DNA of 12,524 nucleotides from Dictyocoela muelleri (Eukaryota; Microsporidia). Shown here piece by piece: positions 1 to 8,136 of this stretch. Each line of letters opens with the position of its first letter. The first letter of the stretch is position 1. The notes beneath the pieces are model-generated. The model did no database searches, was not told the origin of the DNA, and saw only the letters and a program-made list of their open reading frames with translations. Location of the stretch: assembly GCA_016256075.1 (NCBI GenBank), contig SDVU01000532.1, positions 1 to 12,524 of the forward strand, in the 5' to 3' direction. The position numbers and the translations under genes are program-made.

Positions 1-33
1 ATTTTTTGTAAAAACAAAGTATACTGTGAGACC

Positions 34-303
34 CGGGTTAGTCAATCCAAAAAGTCATATCGAGATAAAAAACGAAAAAAAAATATAATCGAAATTTCAT
101 AGCATTAAATAATCCTGGAGCCCTTTTTCATACACTCGTATTTTTTTCAAAATTAGGGAATTATGATGTGAATTTCCTAATTTGTAAATAAAAATACGAG
201 GGTATTAAAAATGGCTCCGGATTATTAAATTCCATGAAATTTAAATTATTTTTCTTTATTTTCGTTTTTTCTCTCGATATGACTTTTGGGATTGACTAAC
301 CCG
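34..303. mobile_element. Palindromic MITE-like foldback element, about 270 bp
   Basis: The two halves are reverse complements of each other over almost their whole length. The left arm is about 34-162, the right arm about 171-303, and only about 8 bases (163-170) separate them. The outer ends read CGGGTTAGTCAATCC on the left and GGATTGACTAACCCG on the right. Further matching blocks include AGTCATATCGAGA near the ends and AAATACGAG nearer the centre. There is no coding capacity. Arms this long and this well matched fit a foldback-type MITE or a transposon reduced to its terminal inverted repeats. I found no convincing target-site duplication, so the parent family is unknown. A transcript through it would form a hairpin of about 130 bp. 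Confidence 0.85.
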
Positions 304-316
304 TTTAAGAACCTAA

Positions 317-464
317 TTTTTTTATAGCAGCTCAAATTTTTATAATGCCATATACTTTTTAAACGGCTTATGTTTTTAGAATAGCTAAAAATTTTTTTTA
401 TAACAGCATATATTTTTACGGCTTATATTTTATGTAACGGCTTATTTTTTTATAACGGCTTATA
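317..464. repeat. Degenerate minisatellite, about 8 units of 15-20 bp
   Basis: A loosely repeated unit, best represented by TTTTTTATAACGGCTTATA, recurs about eight times. The last three or four units are closest to each other (TAACGGCTTAT twice, ACGGCTTAT once more) and the first units are the most diverged. The array starts about 14 bases after the right end of the palindromic element. No coding or RNA function is suggested. Confidence 0.7.
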
Positions 465-881
465 ATAGTAAATATCCGATGAGATATCTAAATATTATAA
501 CAGTTATTATAATCGAACCTTATAAGACATATTTATTAGATGTTATATATTTCTAACGCTATTGTTAAGTTATATGGGAGTTAATTTAAAACTATATTAA
601 TTCTACCATGAATAAATATTCCATAAGAAAAGAGAATCTTTTACTAATAAATACCGATGCTGCGTCTTATGTGTTCAGGGGTTGCTTTTTTACTGAAGTA
701 AACTTATTGCGATTTGTATCATATAACTTGCCTAGCACACCTGATTTATAATTTCGCTAAAAAAAATAAATGATTTTTTTGATGTATTTGCACTTTCATT
801 ACTTCTATAAAGGCTTTAACGGAAAAAAAAACAAAATGGCTTTATTCTTCAAAATTGGAATCCCATCAAATGTAATAATAA
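465..881. other. A+T-rich spacer, no gene seen
   Basis: I see no open frame of useful length, no tRNA-like fold and no repeat matching other parts of the window. The stretch around 655-745 is slightly richer in G+C but gave no recognisable product. Confidence 0.5.
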
Positions 882-938
882 CCAGATGGTCAAGGTGGTT
901 AATGGCAGCCATATACTATATAATTGAAATTAAAAAAC
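882..938 (+). repeat. Possible diverged tRNA-like head of the SINE family
   Basis: CCAGATGGTCAAGGTGGTTAA resembles the head of the 5637 copy (CCAGATAGCTCAGTGGTTAA), including a near A box. About 25 bases on, TAATTGAAATTAAAA resembles TTATCGAAATTAAAA of that copy. The SINE body does not follow, so this would be a truncated or very old copy. The similarity is short, and chance is a real alternative. Confidence 0.4.
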
Positions 939-1011
939 AATGAAAAGGATTGTAATGAAAAAGCCTTGGAAAAAGGGGTAAGAATGTGAAAATCTATTCC
1001 AAATAAAAACA

Positions 1012-1106
1012 ACTCTCATAAAATTAAAAACATCTCTTAACATTGTAATCCATTCATAAATTGAAAACCCCTCATAAATTGCAAACTCCTTCATAAATTG
1101 TAAAAT
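1012..1106. repeat. Short tandem repeat, about 5 units of 19-20 bp
   Basis: The unit is close to CTCATAAATTGAAAACCC. The last three units (from about 1053, 1072 and 1091) share TCATAAATTG exactly, and the first two are degraded. The rest of 939-1251 is featureless A+T-rich DNA. Confidence 0.65.
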
Positions 1107-1251
1107 TTTTATTTTATTAAGAATGTTTTGTTAAATAAATAAAAACAAAGTTAAACCACAATTGATATTATTTTGATCATTTAAAATTAATAAAATTTTC
1201 ATAATCATGAAAACTTAACTAAATCTTTTATTTTGCATGATTGTTTATGTA

Positions 1252-2885
1252 TTAGTAGATTATTAAAATATGATTTTCCTTTAGATTATTTTTACATTTA
1301 AAGTATATAAACATGAGTTTGTCAAGATTTTAAATAATAAATGATTGCCTTTTATCAGATAAAATGTGCTTATATGTTAAAAGAACACATTATAGAAACT
1401 ACGCAGTAATAGGTCTAAAGCTATGATTTATCCCACGGGGTGGATGCCAAAAATTTAAACATCTAATGTAAAGAATATAGGGGTTTTTTAAAGCTATTAT
1501 GATATTATGAAAACAAAAATTCGTCATTTTTCATTCTTTATAAACACGATTCAAAAATTTTTATTTGATCTTCCGTACTCAAATTAGAGTTTTATTATAC
1601 AGTTATTTTCTCTTTTAAGAAAAAATACTTCTTTATAAGCCTCATTTCCTGTTCAAACTGAAATTAATTGTAGTTTCGAGATATCGTGTATCTTTTTTTT
1701 GGCATCCATAATATGAATGAATTTGTCTATTTCATGATAGTTGTCATACAAATATTATCCTAAAGTACATTATTCTCCAACGAATAGGAATTGGTATTTT
1801 TTCAATTGGATGTTTGTGACTTCTATGTAAATACTTTTACGTCTTTGTTTTAATTAAACTCCTCTTCAACATTAAAATAATTTCATCAACTTTCTTACAA
1901 TGTTCTCGAATCTTTTTTTAAACATTATGTAAAGCAGAATAAACATGTGAAATGTTTAATCCCCTGAAAGATTTACTTAAGAAAGTTGGATGAGCATTTA
2001 TAATTTTCAACTCGATCGGATATTACAGGTGGTAATCTTTCAACTCGAAATCAAAGCCAATAAATCCATGAAGAAATCGAATAAATTCTCTATTAATTGG
2101 TTCACTTTTTGTGTCATTAAGACAAGTACTCTTACGAATATGCACTCTTCTATTTACATTTCTCCACGAACTCTCATCAAAATGTAAAGTATAGTTATAC
2201 CCGGTAATATGTGGTTTCATCAAAGACAATATAAAAGTCATTATCTTTAAATATCTCCGTGGCCTTTGGCGTATTCCGGCGGGGTTTTGTTATATCTCCG
2301 GAAATATTCAATAATACTTTTGTTAAACCTGAATACCGGGAGTTCATCTTAAAACCCAAATTATTACTAAAATATTTTGAATTGCCTTTATTCAACTTGT
2401 CACCATTAAATCCCACATATCCTCACAAATTACATTTCTTTTATATTTTAATAGTGATTAATTAAATTTTAATTAATTGAATATTTTTAAAATATTTAAA
2501 TTAATGAAAATTATAATTTTAAATTGTAGCAGTAATACTACACCCATTAAATACATTTTGTCATATAATTCATGTATGGAAGTCTTTATATAATATGAAT
2601 AACTATTTATGGGGCTGGAAAGTATTTCTTACTAAAGATTTTGAACACCGATATCAATTTTTGATATAGGTATGTTTAGAACCACAATAAAACTCATTAG
2701 ATCATCTTGAAATTCATTAATGGAACTAGATCTATTATTTTCAGAAATAAAAGTCATTGATGTGGACAAGTTACACTTACTTAGATGACCCTTCGATAGA
2801 ATTTGTCTTTTACTTTAAATATATCTTTGTGAGGTCTAAAAATGTATAATTTTTGACATGCGTCGCAATATATATATATATATAT
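1252..2885 (-). pseudogene. Decayed hAT-family transposase remnant
   Basis: Pieces of a hAT (DUF659-type) transposase lie in the expected order along the minus strand but in different frames and broken by stops, so the gene is dead. Seen from its N-terminus: a cysteine/histidine stretch around 2770-2870 that could be a BED-finger relic; MSFIVVLNIPISKID (about 2652-2700), like the hAT segment before the 'RPSYKLPS' motif; IVFDETT (about 2203-2225), matching the first catalytic Asp of the DDE domain; a helix-rich stretch with KKIREHCKKVDEII (about 1860-1920); PIRWRIMYF then YDNYHEIDKFI (about 1710-1790), like hAT 'P.TRWGTW...YY.NF..IK'; and at the C-terminus YKHILSDKRQSF and NLDKLMFIYF (about 1300-1375), the hAT dimerisation motif, ending in a stop at 1252-1254. 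The total length suits a gene of about 500-550 codons. Element termini were not identified. Family membership rests on remembered motifs, not on a search. Confidence 0.7.
2867..2885. repeat. (TA)n microsatellite
   Basis: An uninterrupted run of alternating A and T, about nine dinucleotides long. Confidence 0.9.
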
Positions 2886-3464
2886 CCGATTTCTATCGTA
2901 ATATTTTCATCTTCAAGTAGAATATTTGTAATCAACGGATAGCTTGAAATGTTTTTTGTCATTTAAGGGTTACAAATTTTATTAAATTTTTAATTTTTTG
3001 AAAAATGAGGGGTTTCGTAAAAAATTGTGAAGTTTTTAAAAAATAGAGAGTTTTAAAAAACTCGTCATTTATCCAAGGCCTGATAATAATAGTAATACGG
3101 GGAATCTGCCTCTTGATTAATTATTAAAAATAATATTTATATCATAATAAAAATCAATAACAGTGTATTAACAATTTTGAATGATATATAAATAAATGTG
3201 TGTAGCCAATTTAAGAGTTAAAAAAGGTATCAAAAAATGAAAATTTTTAAAAATCTTTTATATTTTTTAATATTTCATTTTTTAGAACCCTAAAATGGGT
3301 AATTTTTTCATAAACAAATAAAAAGCGTGGACGCATAAAATGCAAGGTTGTTAATGAAATTAATGCCTATGAGAATTTTAAATTAGTTTTTCCTTTTAAT
3401 TCATTAACAGACTCATAACATACAACATTAAATATAGAATTCGGGGTCTTTATATTTTTAGATT
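2886..3464. other. A+T-rich spacer downstream of haspin, no gene seen
   Basis: This stretch holds the 3' flank of the haspin gene. ATTAAA on the minus strand at about 3395-3400 could serve as a weak polyadenylation signal. At 2998-3060 there is a loose repetition of a G-containing unit followed by poly-A. I found no coding relic of a known family. Confidence 0.5.
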
Positions 3465-4958
3465 TTAAAGCAACATTTTATGAACTGCAATTGCCCGATA
3501 AGCTTCACGCGTTATTTTTTCAAGAGATTTTTTATATTTATCAAATTTTTTTAAAAGATATCTCAACCATAGAATATTAGTAAAAGGGTTAAAAACAGAC
3601 CACAATTTATCATTAAAAAAACGCATATCACGATATACTTTGTATTGTGTATCAACATTTTCATCACCATCAAATAATCCAATTTCCTTGTTCAAATCAG
3701 TGAAAATAACACCCTTATTAGACCGCAATCTGCTCAAGGTAAAATCTATTACAAAAACATCAAGACCATTACTATCATCTAGCAATATATTTCCTAAATG
3801 TAAATCTCTATGTTCAAATTCATATTTTTTTTCTAAATTGCTCAAGATATTTAATATTTGGGTGAATACATCAACAACATCATTTTCATTTCTAAAATTA
3901 TATTTTTCAAGATCATAAGGCTTTCTATCCATAGCTATAACACCATAAATCTGAGAATCTGTGTAATTTACCGGATCAATATTTTCGGATTCAGATTTTT
4001 TTGCAAATTCACACCACGCTTGCAAAAAGTTGTCTGGGTATTTTCCCCTTATAATTAAAATCTCTTTTATCCCTAAAATACCCTTTTCACCACTTAATAT
4101 TTTATTTATATAAGCTTCTTTACAAAAATCATGGAGGTTATTAGAAATTGGTATTATTTTGTAAGCACAGCCCTTTAAATAAAAAACTTCGGAATATGAT
4201 GCTTCACCTATTTTAATTACCTTTTCATCTCCTAATGAATTAAAATCAATAATAGTTGGGCACAATAAACTGAAAAATTTTTTATCTGGTATGATGTATG
4301 GAATTTTTATTGTAATATTTTTAAATTTTAGAATCTTTCTTTTATTATTATGAATTTTCAAATTATCATGCTTCTGGGTGTTGTTATGATTCTCTTTTAA
4401 TTCATCATAGGTCGGGTTATTTATTTGAACTTTCAGGTGATAATTTTGAGAAACTGACTTGTCAGGTGTTTCTAGAAAATTAATACAATGAAAATACATT
4501 TTCTTGTTTCGATTTCCCAACTCAATTTCAGAAGAATCATTATTACCCAAATAATCTAAAGATTTCGCATTTATCTCAGAATTAACTTCAATACTATTAT
4601 TATAAAGGGTGTTTGATAATTTATTCTGAAAATTTTCAATTTTATTAATATCATTTTTTTCATCACCTTGAATATTTTTTTCATTTTTATTATAATTGTT
4701 TGGCATATTTTGTTTAACTTCGACATTTGAATTTGTGTTTTCATTATTTATTTTATTTTTAATATTCCTTGTTGGTATATCTATCGATATTCTCGTCTTT
4801 TTTCTAAAAATTGGTTTGTTGGGGTCATTCGATATTTTGTTTTCACATTTATTTGATTGTGATTTCATTTCCTTCAATTTTTTAATTATATTACCCAGGT
4901 CATTGTACGTTGAATTTATTATCTCTTCGTTGTCCTTTCCGAATGTTTTTAATTTCAT
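3465..4958 (-). CDS. Haspin-like atypical protein kinase
   Basis: The 497-aa protein is a haspin-family kinase. Known haspins phosphorylate histone H3 on Thr3 in mitosis and so help place the chromosomal passenger complex. Residues 1 to about 205 are Asn/Lys-rich low complexity and probably disordered. The kinase domain fills about 235-497: a glycine-loop equivalent GEASYSEVF (251-259), an ATP-binding Lys267 in YKIIPI, a candidate helix-C Glu281, the catalytic loop HRDLHLGN (383-390, Asp385), and DFTLSR (405-410) in place of DFG. This last motif is the haspin hallmark (human DYTLSR). The haspin C-terminal signature follows: LFDGD (428-432), VYRDMR (441-446) and NPFTNILWLRYL (457-468). The APE segment of ordinary kinases is absent, as is normal for haspins. 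The start is supported by CCCC four bases upstream. The gene is intronless and about 3.9 kb from the ISWI gene on the same strand. Family assignment is firm; the substrate in this organism is inferred. Confidence 0.93.
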   Translation of the reverse strand: MKLKTFGKDNEEIINSTYNDLGNIIKKLKEMKSQSNKCENKISNDPNKPIFRKKTRISIDIPTRNIKNKINNENTNSNVEVKQNMPNNYNKNEKNIQGDEKNDINKIENFQNKLSNTLYNNSIEVNSEINAKSLDYLGNNDSSEIELGNRNKKMYFHCINFLETPDKSVSQNYHLKVQINNPTYDELKENHNNTQKHDNLKIHNNKRKILKFKNITIKIPYIIPDKKFFSLLCPTIIDFNSLGDEKVIKIGEASYSEVFYLKGCAYKIIPISNNLHDFCKEAYINKILSGEKGILGIKEILIIRGKYPDNFLQAWCEFAKKSESENIDPVNYTDSQIYGVIAMDRKPYDLEKYNFRNENDVVDVFTQILNILSNLEKKYEFEHRDLHLGNILLDDSNGLDVFVIDFTLSRLRSNKGVIFTDLNKEIGLFDGDENVDTQYKVYRDMRFFNDKLWSVFNPFTNILWLRYLLKKFDKYKKSLEKITREAYRAIAVHKMLL

Positions 4959-4970
4959 ATTTGGGGCTGG
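4959..4970 (-). promoter_or_regulatory. C-rich start-site signal of the haspin gene
   Basis: Read on the minus strand, CCAGCCCCAAAT directly precedes the ATG, with the CCCC at 4963-4966. A C-run a few bases before the start codon is a known feature of many microsporidian genes, where 5' leaders are very short. It fixes the start choice and supports the taxonomic call. Confidence 0.6.
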
Positions 4971-5196
4971 ATAAATAAATTTTATTTTTTATTTTTAAAT
5001 TTTTTTATGCCAATCACCCATATGAAAGAGTGATCATAATTTGTTCATGTCAAAAAACGTTGAAATTATATTTTTGTCCAATCTCAACACTCTTAAAGAG
5101 ATCGCATTTGATATTTTCCGCATTAATTTAATCGAAATCTATGTATGATACATCGAAATAAAATAATATGCTTTCTAAATGAAACAAACATTAACA

Positions 5197-5222
5197 AGAG
5201 TTGGTCTAATATGACAATGAAG
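5197..5222 (+). repeat. Short SINE-body fragment
   Basis: TTGGTCTAATATGACAATGA (5201-5220) is identical to the complement of part of the 8137-8579 copy, in its body just after the conserved GGTATAGCTGATTAA block. The flanks do not match, so only this scrap survives. It lies about 240 bases upstream of the haspin start. Confidence 0.6.
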
Positions 5223-5584
5223 CAAAAAATGTATTTTATATGACTGTTCAAGAATTAAAAATGTATATATTTACAATATTTTAATAATCTATATATAAAT
5301 TACAAGATCTAATATTTTTCATATTATATTTATTACACGTTATTACAATATCCCCAGACCTTGGTAGTCTGATATTTTGTTTTTTTGTTAAAGTTATGCG
5401 CCACTCCTCTAAGCCCTGATAGCTCGATTGTATATGTGATTTAAGTTGTATCAATGAATCTTTTGACGACAGTAATTGCGTTTTTTTTTATTAACTGCTA
5501 CTAGTGTTTTTTTTCAGGGATTTAGATAATTTTAATCAAAACGCATAAAAGGGCTATTATGCTTTATTTCATATTATATTAAAT

Positions 5585-5622
5585 TATTATTAACTATGCC
5601 GCACTGAAACAATTTTATATCC
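5585..5622 (-). repeat. Inverted SINE-body fragment abutting a full copy
   Basis: CCGCACTGAAACAA (5599-5612) with its flanks matches the 8420-8445 segment of the minus-strand copy, in the same minus orientation. It ends about 15 bases before the start of the plus-strand copy at 5637, so the two lie head to head. Confidence 0.6.
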
Positions 5623-5636
5623 TGTCTAGATATTGT

Positions 5637-6092
5637 GCCAGATAGCTCAGTGGTTAACACTCCTGAATATAAATTTAATTATCGAAATTAAAATCCTGTT
5701 GACTTCAATGTTTAATAAATAATAGTGTAATGTATTAAGCGGGCAAAAACTATAGAAAAATGGCAATAATATACGGCTGTTTCAGTTTGGTATAGCTGAT
5801 TAATACTCGGTATAATATGAAAATGGTGTATAGGGTGTTTCACGATATTTGGGATATTTCGGCGACTCATCTCGGCAAAATGAGTAGGTAAAAATAAAAA
5901 TTAATGAAAAAGCACTGATTAAAATTATTCTGCTGACACATTTATAAAACGAAAATCGCGGATACAGCTGGGCTTCTGGGTAGCTTAGGGAGTGAATTAT
6001 TATCGAAATACGAAGAACCAAAGGTCTCAGATAGACAGTAGAAGGCTATAATTCAGGTAGTCATCTGTGGATGTTGTTAGATGTAATATATA
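5637..6092 (+). repeat. tRNA-derived SINE-like element, copy 1
   Basis: The element opens with a tRNA-like head, GCCAGATAGCTCAGTGGTTA, containing a near-consensus A box (5643-5653). A degraded B box may lie at about 5680-5696. The body shares ordered blocks with the other two copies: ATTAAGCGG..CAAAAACTATAGAAA (about 5733-5757), TTCAGTTTGGTATAGCTGAT (5781-5800), TAAAACGAAAATCGCG (5945-5960) and CAGCTGGGCTTCTGGGTAGC (5965-5984). The 3' end is placed at GATGTAATATA, where similarity stops. Any reading frame inside it (for example 5800-6021 on the minus strand) is accidental. No clear target-site duplication or A-tail is visible. Confidence 0.75.
5643..5653 (+). promoter_or_regulatory. Pol III A box of SINE copy 1
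   Basis: TAGCTCAGTGG matches the tRNA A-box consensus TRGCNNAGYNGG apart from one missing base. Confidence 0.6.
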
Positions 6093-7122
6093 GTCAGATA
6101 GTAACAATTATTCTTCTTTATTGTTCATTTAATAAAATAGAAATGTGAAATTAAAGAAAAGAGAATTAAATTTTACATTAAAAAGTGTTTATTTATAGCT
6201 AATAAGCTTTACATTTTTTATAAAAAACATTTTTATGATTCAGTGGACAACAATAACCAAAATTAATCTATGTTCATTTTATTTACAAAAAATATCAACC
6301 TAAAAAAAATTAAAGCTGTAAAAAATCTTGTGGTAAGAATTCACCGAATTCTCAATTATTTGAATTCATAATAATTTGAATTCATAATAATTTGAAGTAT
6401 TAATATGATGAATAATAGTTAGCTAAATTATTAATTAGATAGAATTAAAATTTCTAATTATCTTTCATAAATAATTTTTTTTAAAAGGTGAATGAAATAA
6501 AAACATGCTTGTTGTAAAAAAAATTTGGCATAGAATCTGTATTACCCAATGCATAATGTTAATTTAAGTTTATCAAAGAAACAAGTTTTGTTTTATTTAA
6601 ATTAAAATGTTTAAATATTTAAACCGTTTATTTATTTTTAATATTTTTTTCAATTGCTAAAACATAAAATTAAATATTTAATTTTTATTTATAAGAGTTG
6701 GAAAAATTTATTTTTTTTCAATTTGGGGTTCAAAAATTAAAAATATGCATTTATTCTATTTTTTTTAGTTAATATATAGAATTATCTTCTGGGAAATTGT
6801 ATTTGATGATACATCTATTTATATATTCGGTTTTATTACAACTATATCTTTTTATTAAATGATTAATAAATATCTTTAAAAAAATTTATAATTATAAATC
6901 ATTAAAACCTAATATAAATTGTTAATCTTTTGTTATGTAAAATTATTATAAAAAACTGATCTTTTCAGAATGCCTCCCGAAATCTAGGTTTTACATTGGA
7001 TCGTGTCAAGTATACATCTCCCAACAACAAAAAAATCAAAATAACCCTTATGCTCCATTAAAAAAATAAAATGGTGACTTTTAAAAAATATTTAATCTAA
7101 AATTTAAAATTTTAAGGATCTC
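6093..7122. other. A+T-rich spacer, about 1 kb, no gene seen
   Basis: The sequence is poly-A/T-rich and low in complexity throughout, with one tandem repeat at 6359-6396. A less A+T-rich patch at 6968-7025 looks unlike its surroundings but has no recognisable coding or repeat identity. Confidence 0.5.
6359..6396. repeat. 16-bp tandem repeat, about 2.4 units
   Basis: TTTGAATTCATAATAA occurs at 6359-6374 and again, identical, at 6375-6390, followed by a partial third unit (TTTGAA). Confidence 0.85.
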
Positions 7123-7173
7123 GCGCTCTTTATTTTGCTAAAATGGGGGTGTACTAAAATTTTTGATTTTACC
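7123..7173 (+). repeat. Left terminal inverted repeat of the Merlin-like element
   Basis: It begins GCGCTCTTTATTTTGCTAAA and ends TTTTTGATTTTACC. It matches the complement of 8040-8091 with only a few differences in about 51 positions. Confidence 0.9.
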
Positions 7174-7215
7174 CCTATGTTCCAATGTAAAAAAATTTGA
7201 AAAGATAATTTATTA

Positions 7216-8036
7216 TTATATCCAAAAAACAACAAAAGACCTTAAACCCCCATTTCTATTCAGCGTAAAACGCAACAAATAGATATCTATGTATCTGTAA
7301 ACTCTATGCCGGCGATTGACACTACTTTTAATTGCCGTCCAACATCCTTCAATAGTATTAATATGAACACCATTTTCAGGATTCACAAACTGAATTGAAT
7401 GATTTACAGTCTTATTTTCAGAAAAATACTGGTTTAAAGTCGATTATCCTCTCCATTTGTCAGTATAAATTGTTTTTTTATTTATCACTAATTTCAAGAA
7501 ATTTAATAATTCATCACTGGATCTATTACTGATTTTTTTTTCAAGATTATTTTTCTTTGTAAGCTTCTTTCAACAGCACCAACGAATTAAACACCTTCTA
7601 CATGATGCTCGCGGTTATATTTTTTTCAAATTTCGACTCATCAACTTCTACGATTATTCCTTCGCCCCCTATGTTTTCAATTTTAGTATAATATTTTGAT
7701 ATTAAATTAAATCTAATTATTTTTATAAAAACTTTAAACACCTTGGTCTGCATATTCTGTCCATCTTGTGAATTCAGATATTTTTGCTCCTTCTAACCAT
7801 TTTTTATATATAAACAATTTTTTATGTTATCATCCATGTTTGATGTAAATAGCGTGTTTATAAACAAGGAATAATCATACCTACATGATTTCCACTTGCA
7901 TTTGACTTTCATCGCTTTACTTTAATGCCACGCGACTTGCGAATTATACTTAGGACATTTTTTTTGTTTTTAATTGATTAATTGAATCATTCATTATATT
8001 TTTGTAATATTCACGTTTGTTCTGTAGCATGGTCAT
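7216..8036 (-). pseudogene. Broken DDE transposase, IS1595/ISXO2 (Merlin) type
   Basis: The likely original start is ATG at 8036, opening MTMLQNKREYYKNI, and the end is TAA at 7216-7218. That gives about 270 codons, the usual size of this family. A zinc-ribbon relic (CPKY...CKWKSCRYDYSLF) lies at about 7870-7955. The three catalytic regions are recognisable: EGIIVEVDESKFEK with the first Asp (about 7620-7660), YTDKWRG with the second Asp (about 7443-7463), and FVNPENGVHINTIEGCW with the Glu (about 7340-7392). The reading frame changes several times and carries in-frame stops. Examples are a stop right after KWRG where a Tyr is usual, and frame changes in the zinc-ribbon and central parts. It cannot make a transposase. 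Confidence 0.85.
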
Positions 8037-8039
8037 AGT

Positions 8040-8091
8040 GGTAAAATCAAAAATTTTTGGTACACCCTCATTTTAGCAAAATAAAGAGCGC
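8040..8091 (-). repeat. Right terminal inverted repeat of the Merlin-like element
   Basis: Read on the minus strand it begins GCGCTCTTTATTTTGCTAAA, identical to the left end over these 20 bases. It ends just outside the transposase start. Confidence 0.9.
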
Positions 8092-8136
8092 ATTAGCCAT
8101 ATTTTAAAATTTTTTTAATTAATTTTATATGTATAT

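Larger units (their letters stand above)
4971..5636. other. Spacer upstream of haspin with SINE fragments
   Basis: Apart from the two SINE fragments listed separately (5197-5222 and 5585-5622), I see only A+T-rich DNA. The stretch 5350-5470 has a little more G+C and one small perfect hairpin (5355-5371) but no identifiable gene. Confidence 0.5.
7123..8091 (-). mobile_element. Decayed Merlin / IS1595-like DNA transposon
   Basis: About 969 bp bounded by inverted terminal repeats of about 51 bp (7123-7173 and 8040-8091) that enclose one broken transposase gene on the minus strand. The transposase motifs (see 7216-8036) are of the IS1595/ISXO2 type, the group that contains eukaryotic Merlin elements and is well represented in microsporidian genomes. 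The flanks (AGGATCTC on the left, ATTAGCCA on the right) do not form the 8-9 bp direct repeat expected of Merlin. Either the insertion is old or the true ends lie elsewhere. The terminal repeats are better preserved than the gene. Confidence 0.85.

Noticed and set aside
1442-1706. Inverted pair GGATGCCAAAAA / TTTTTGGCATCC as ends of a small MITE
   Set aside because: The match is only about 12 bases and both sites lie inside the hAT relic, where the second is explained as coding sequence (MDAKK). No further arm similarity was found.
1990-2187. Open frame of 65 codons on the plus strand
   Set aside because: It is antisense to the hAT relic and has low-complexity composition and no start-site signal.
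2609-2619. CCAGCCCC on the minus strand, as before the haspin start
   Set aside because: It is followed by ATAAATAG, not a start codon with an open frame, and it falls in the hAT relic where it can be read as coding for ..FPAP.. So it is probably coincidence.
2998-3070. Possible tandem repeat of a poly-A-ending unit
   Set aside because: The units are too different in length and sequence to separate from background A+T-rich drift.
5355-5371. Perfect 5-bp stem with 7-base loop (CAGAC/GTCTG), like a tRNA anticodon arm
   Set aside because: The surrounding sequence gives no acceptor stem, D arm or T arm, and the base after the would-be anticodon is T, not a purine.
5643-5700. A real tRNA gene at the start of SINE copy 1
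   Set aside because: The A box is good, but no anticodon stem, T arm or closing acceptor strand can be paired, and the same head recurs attached to the same long body.
5800-6021. Open frame of 73 codons on the minus strand
   Set aside because: It lies wholly inside SINE copy 1, is not kept in the other copies, and has no recognisable domain.
7045-7200. Loose direct repeat ACCCTTATGCTCCA / ACCCCTATGTTCCA across the left end of the Merlin-like element
   Set aside because: It is too short and imperfect, and not mirrored at the right end, so it is not a target duplication.
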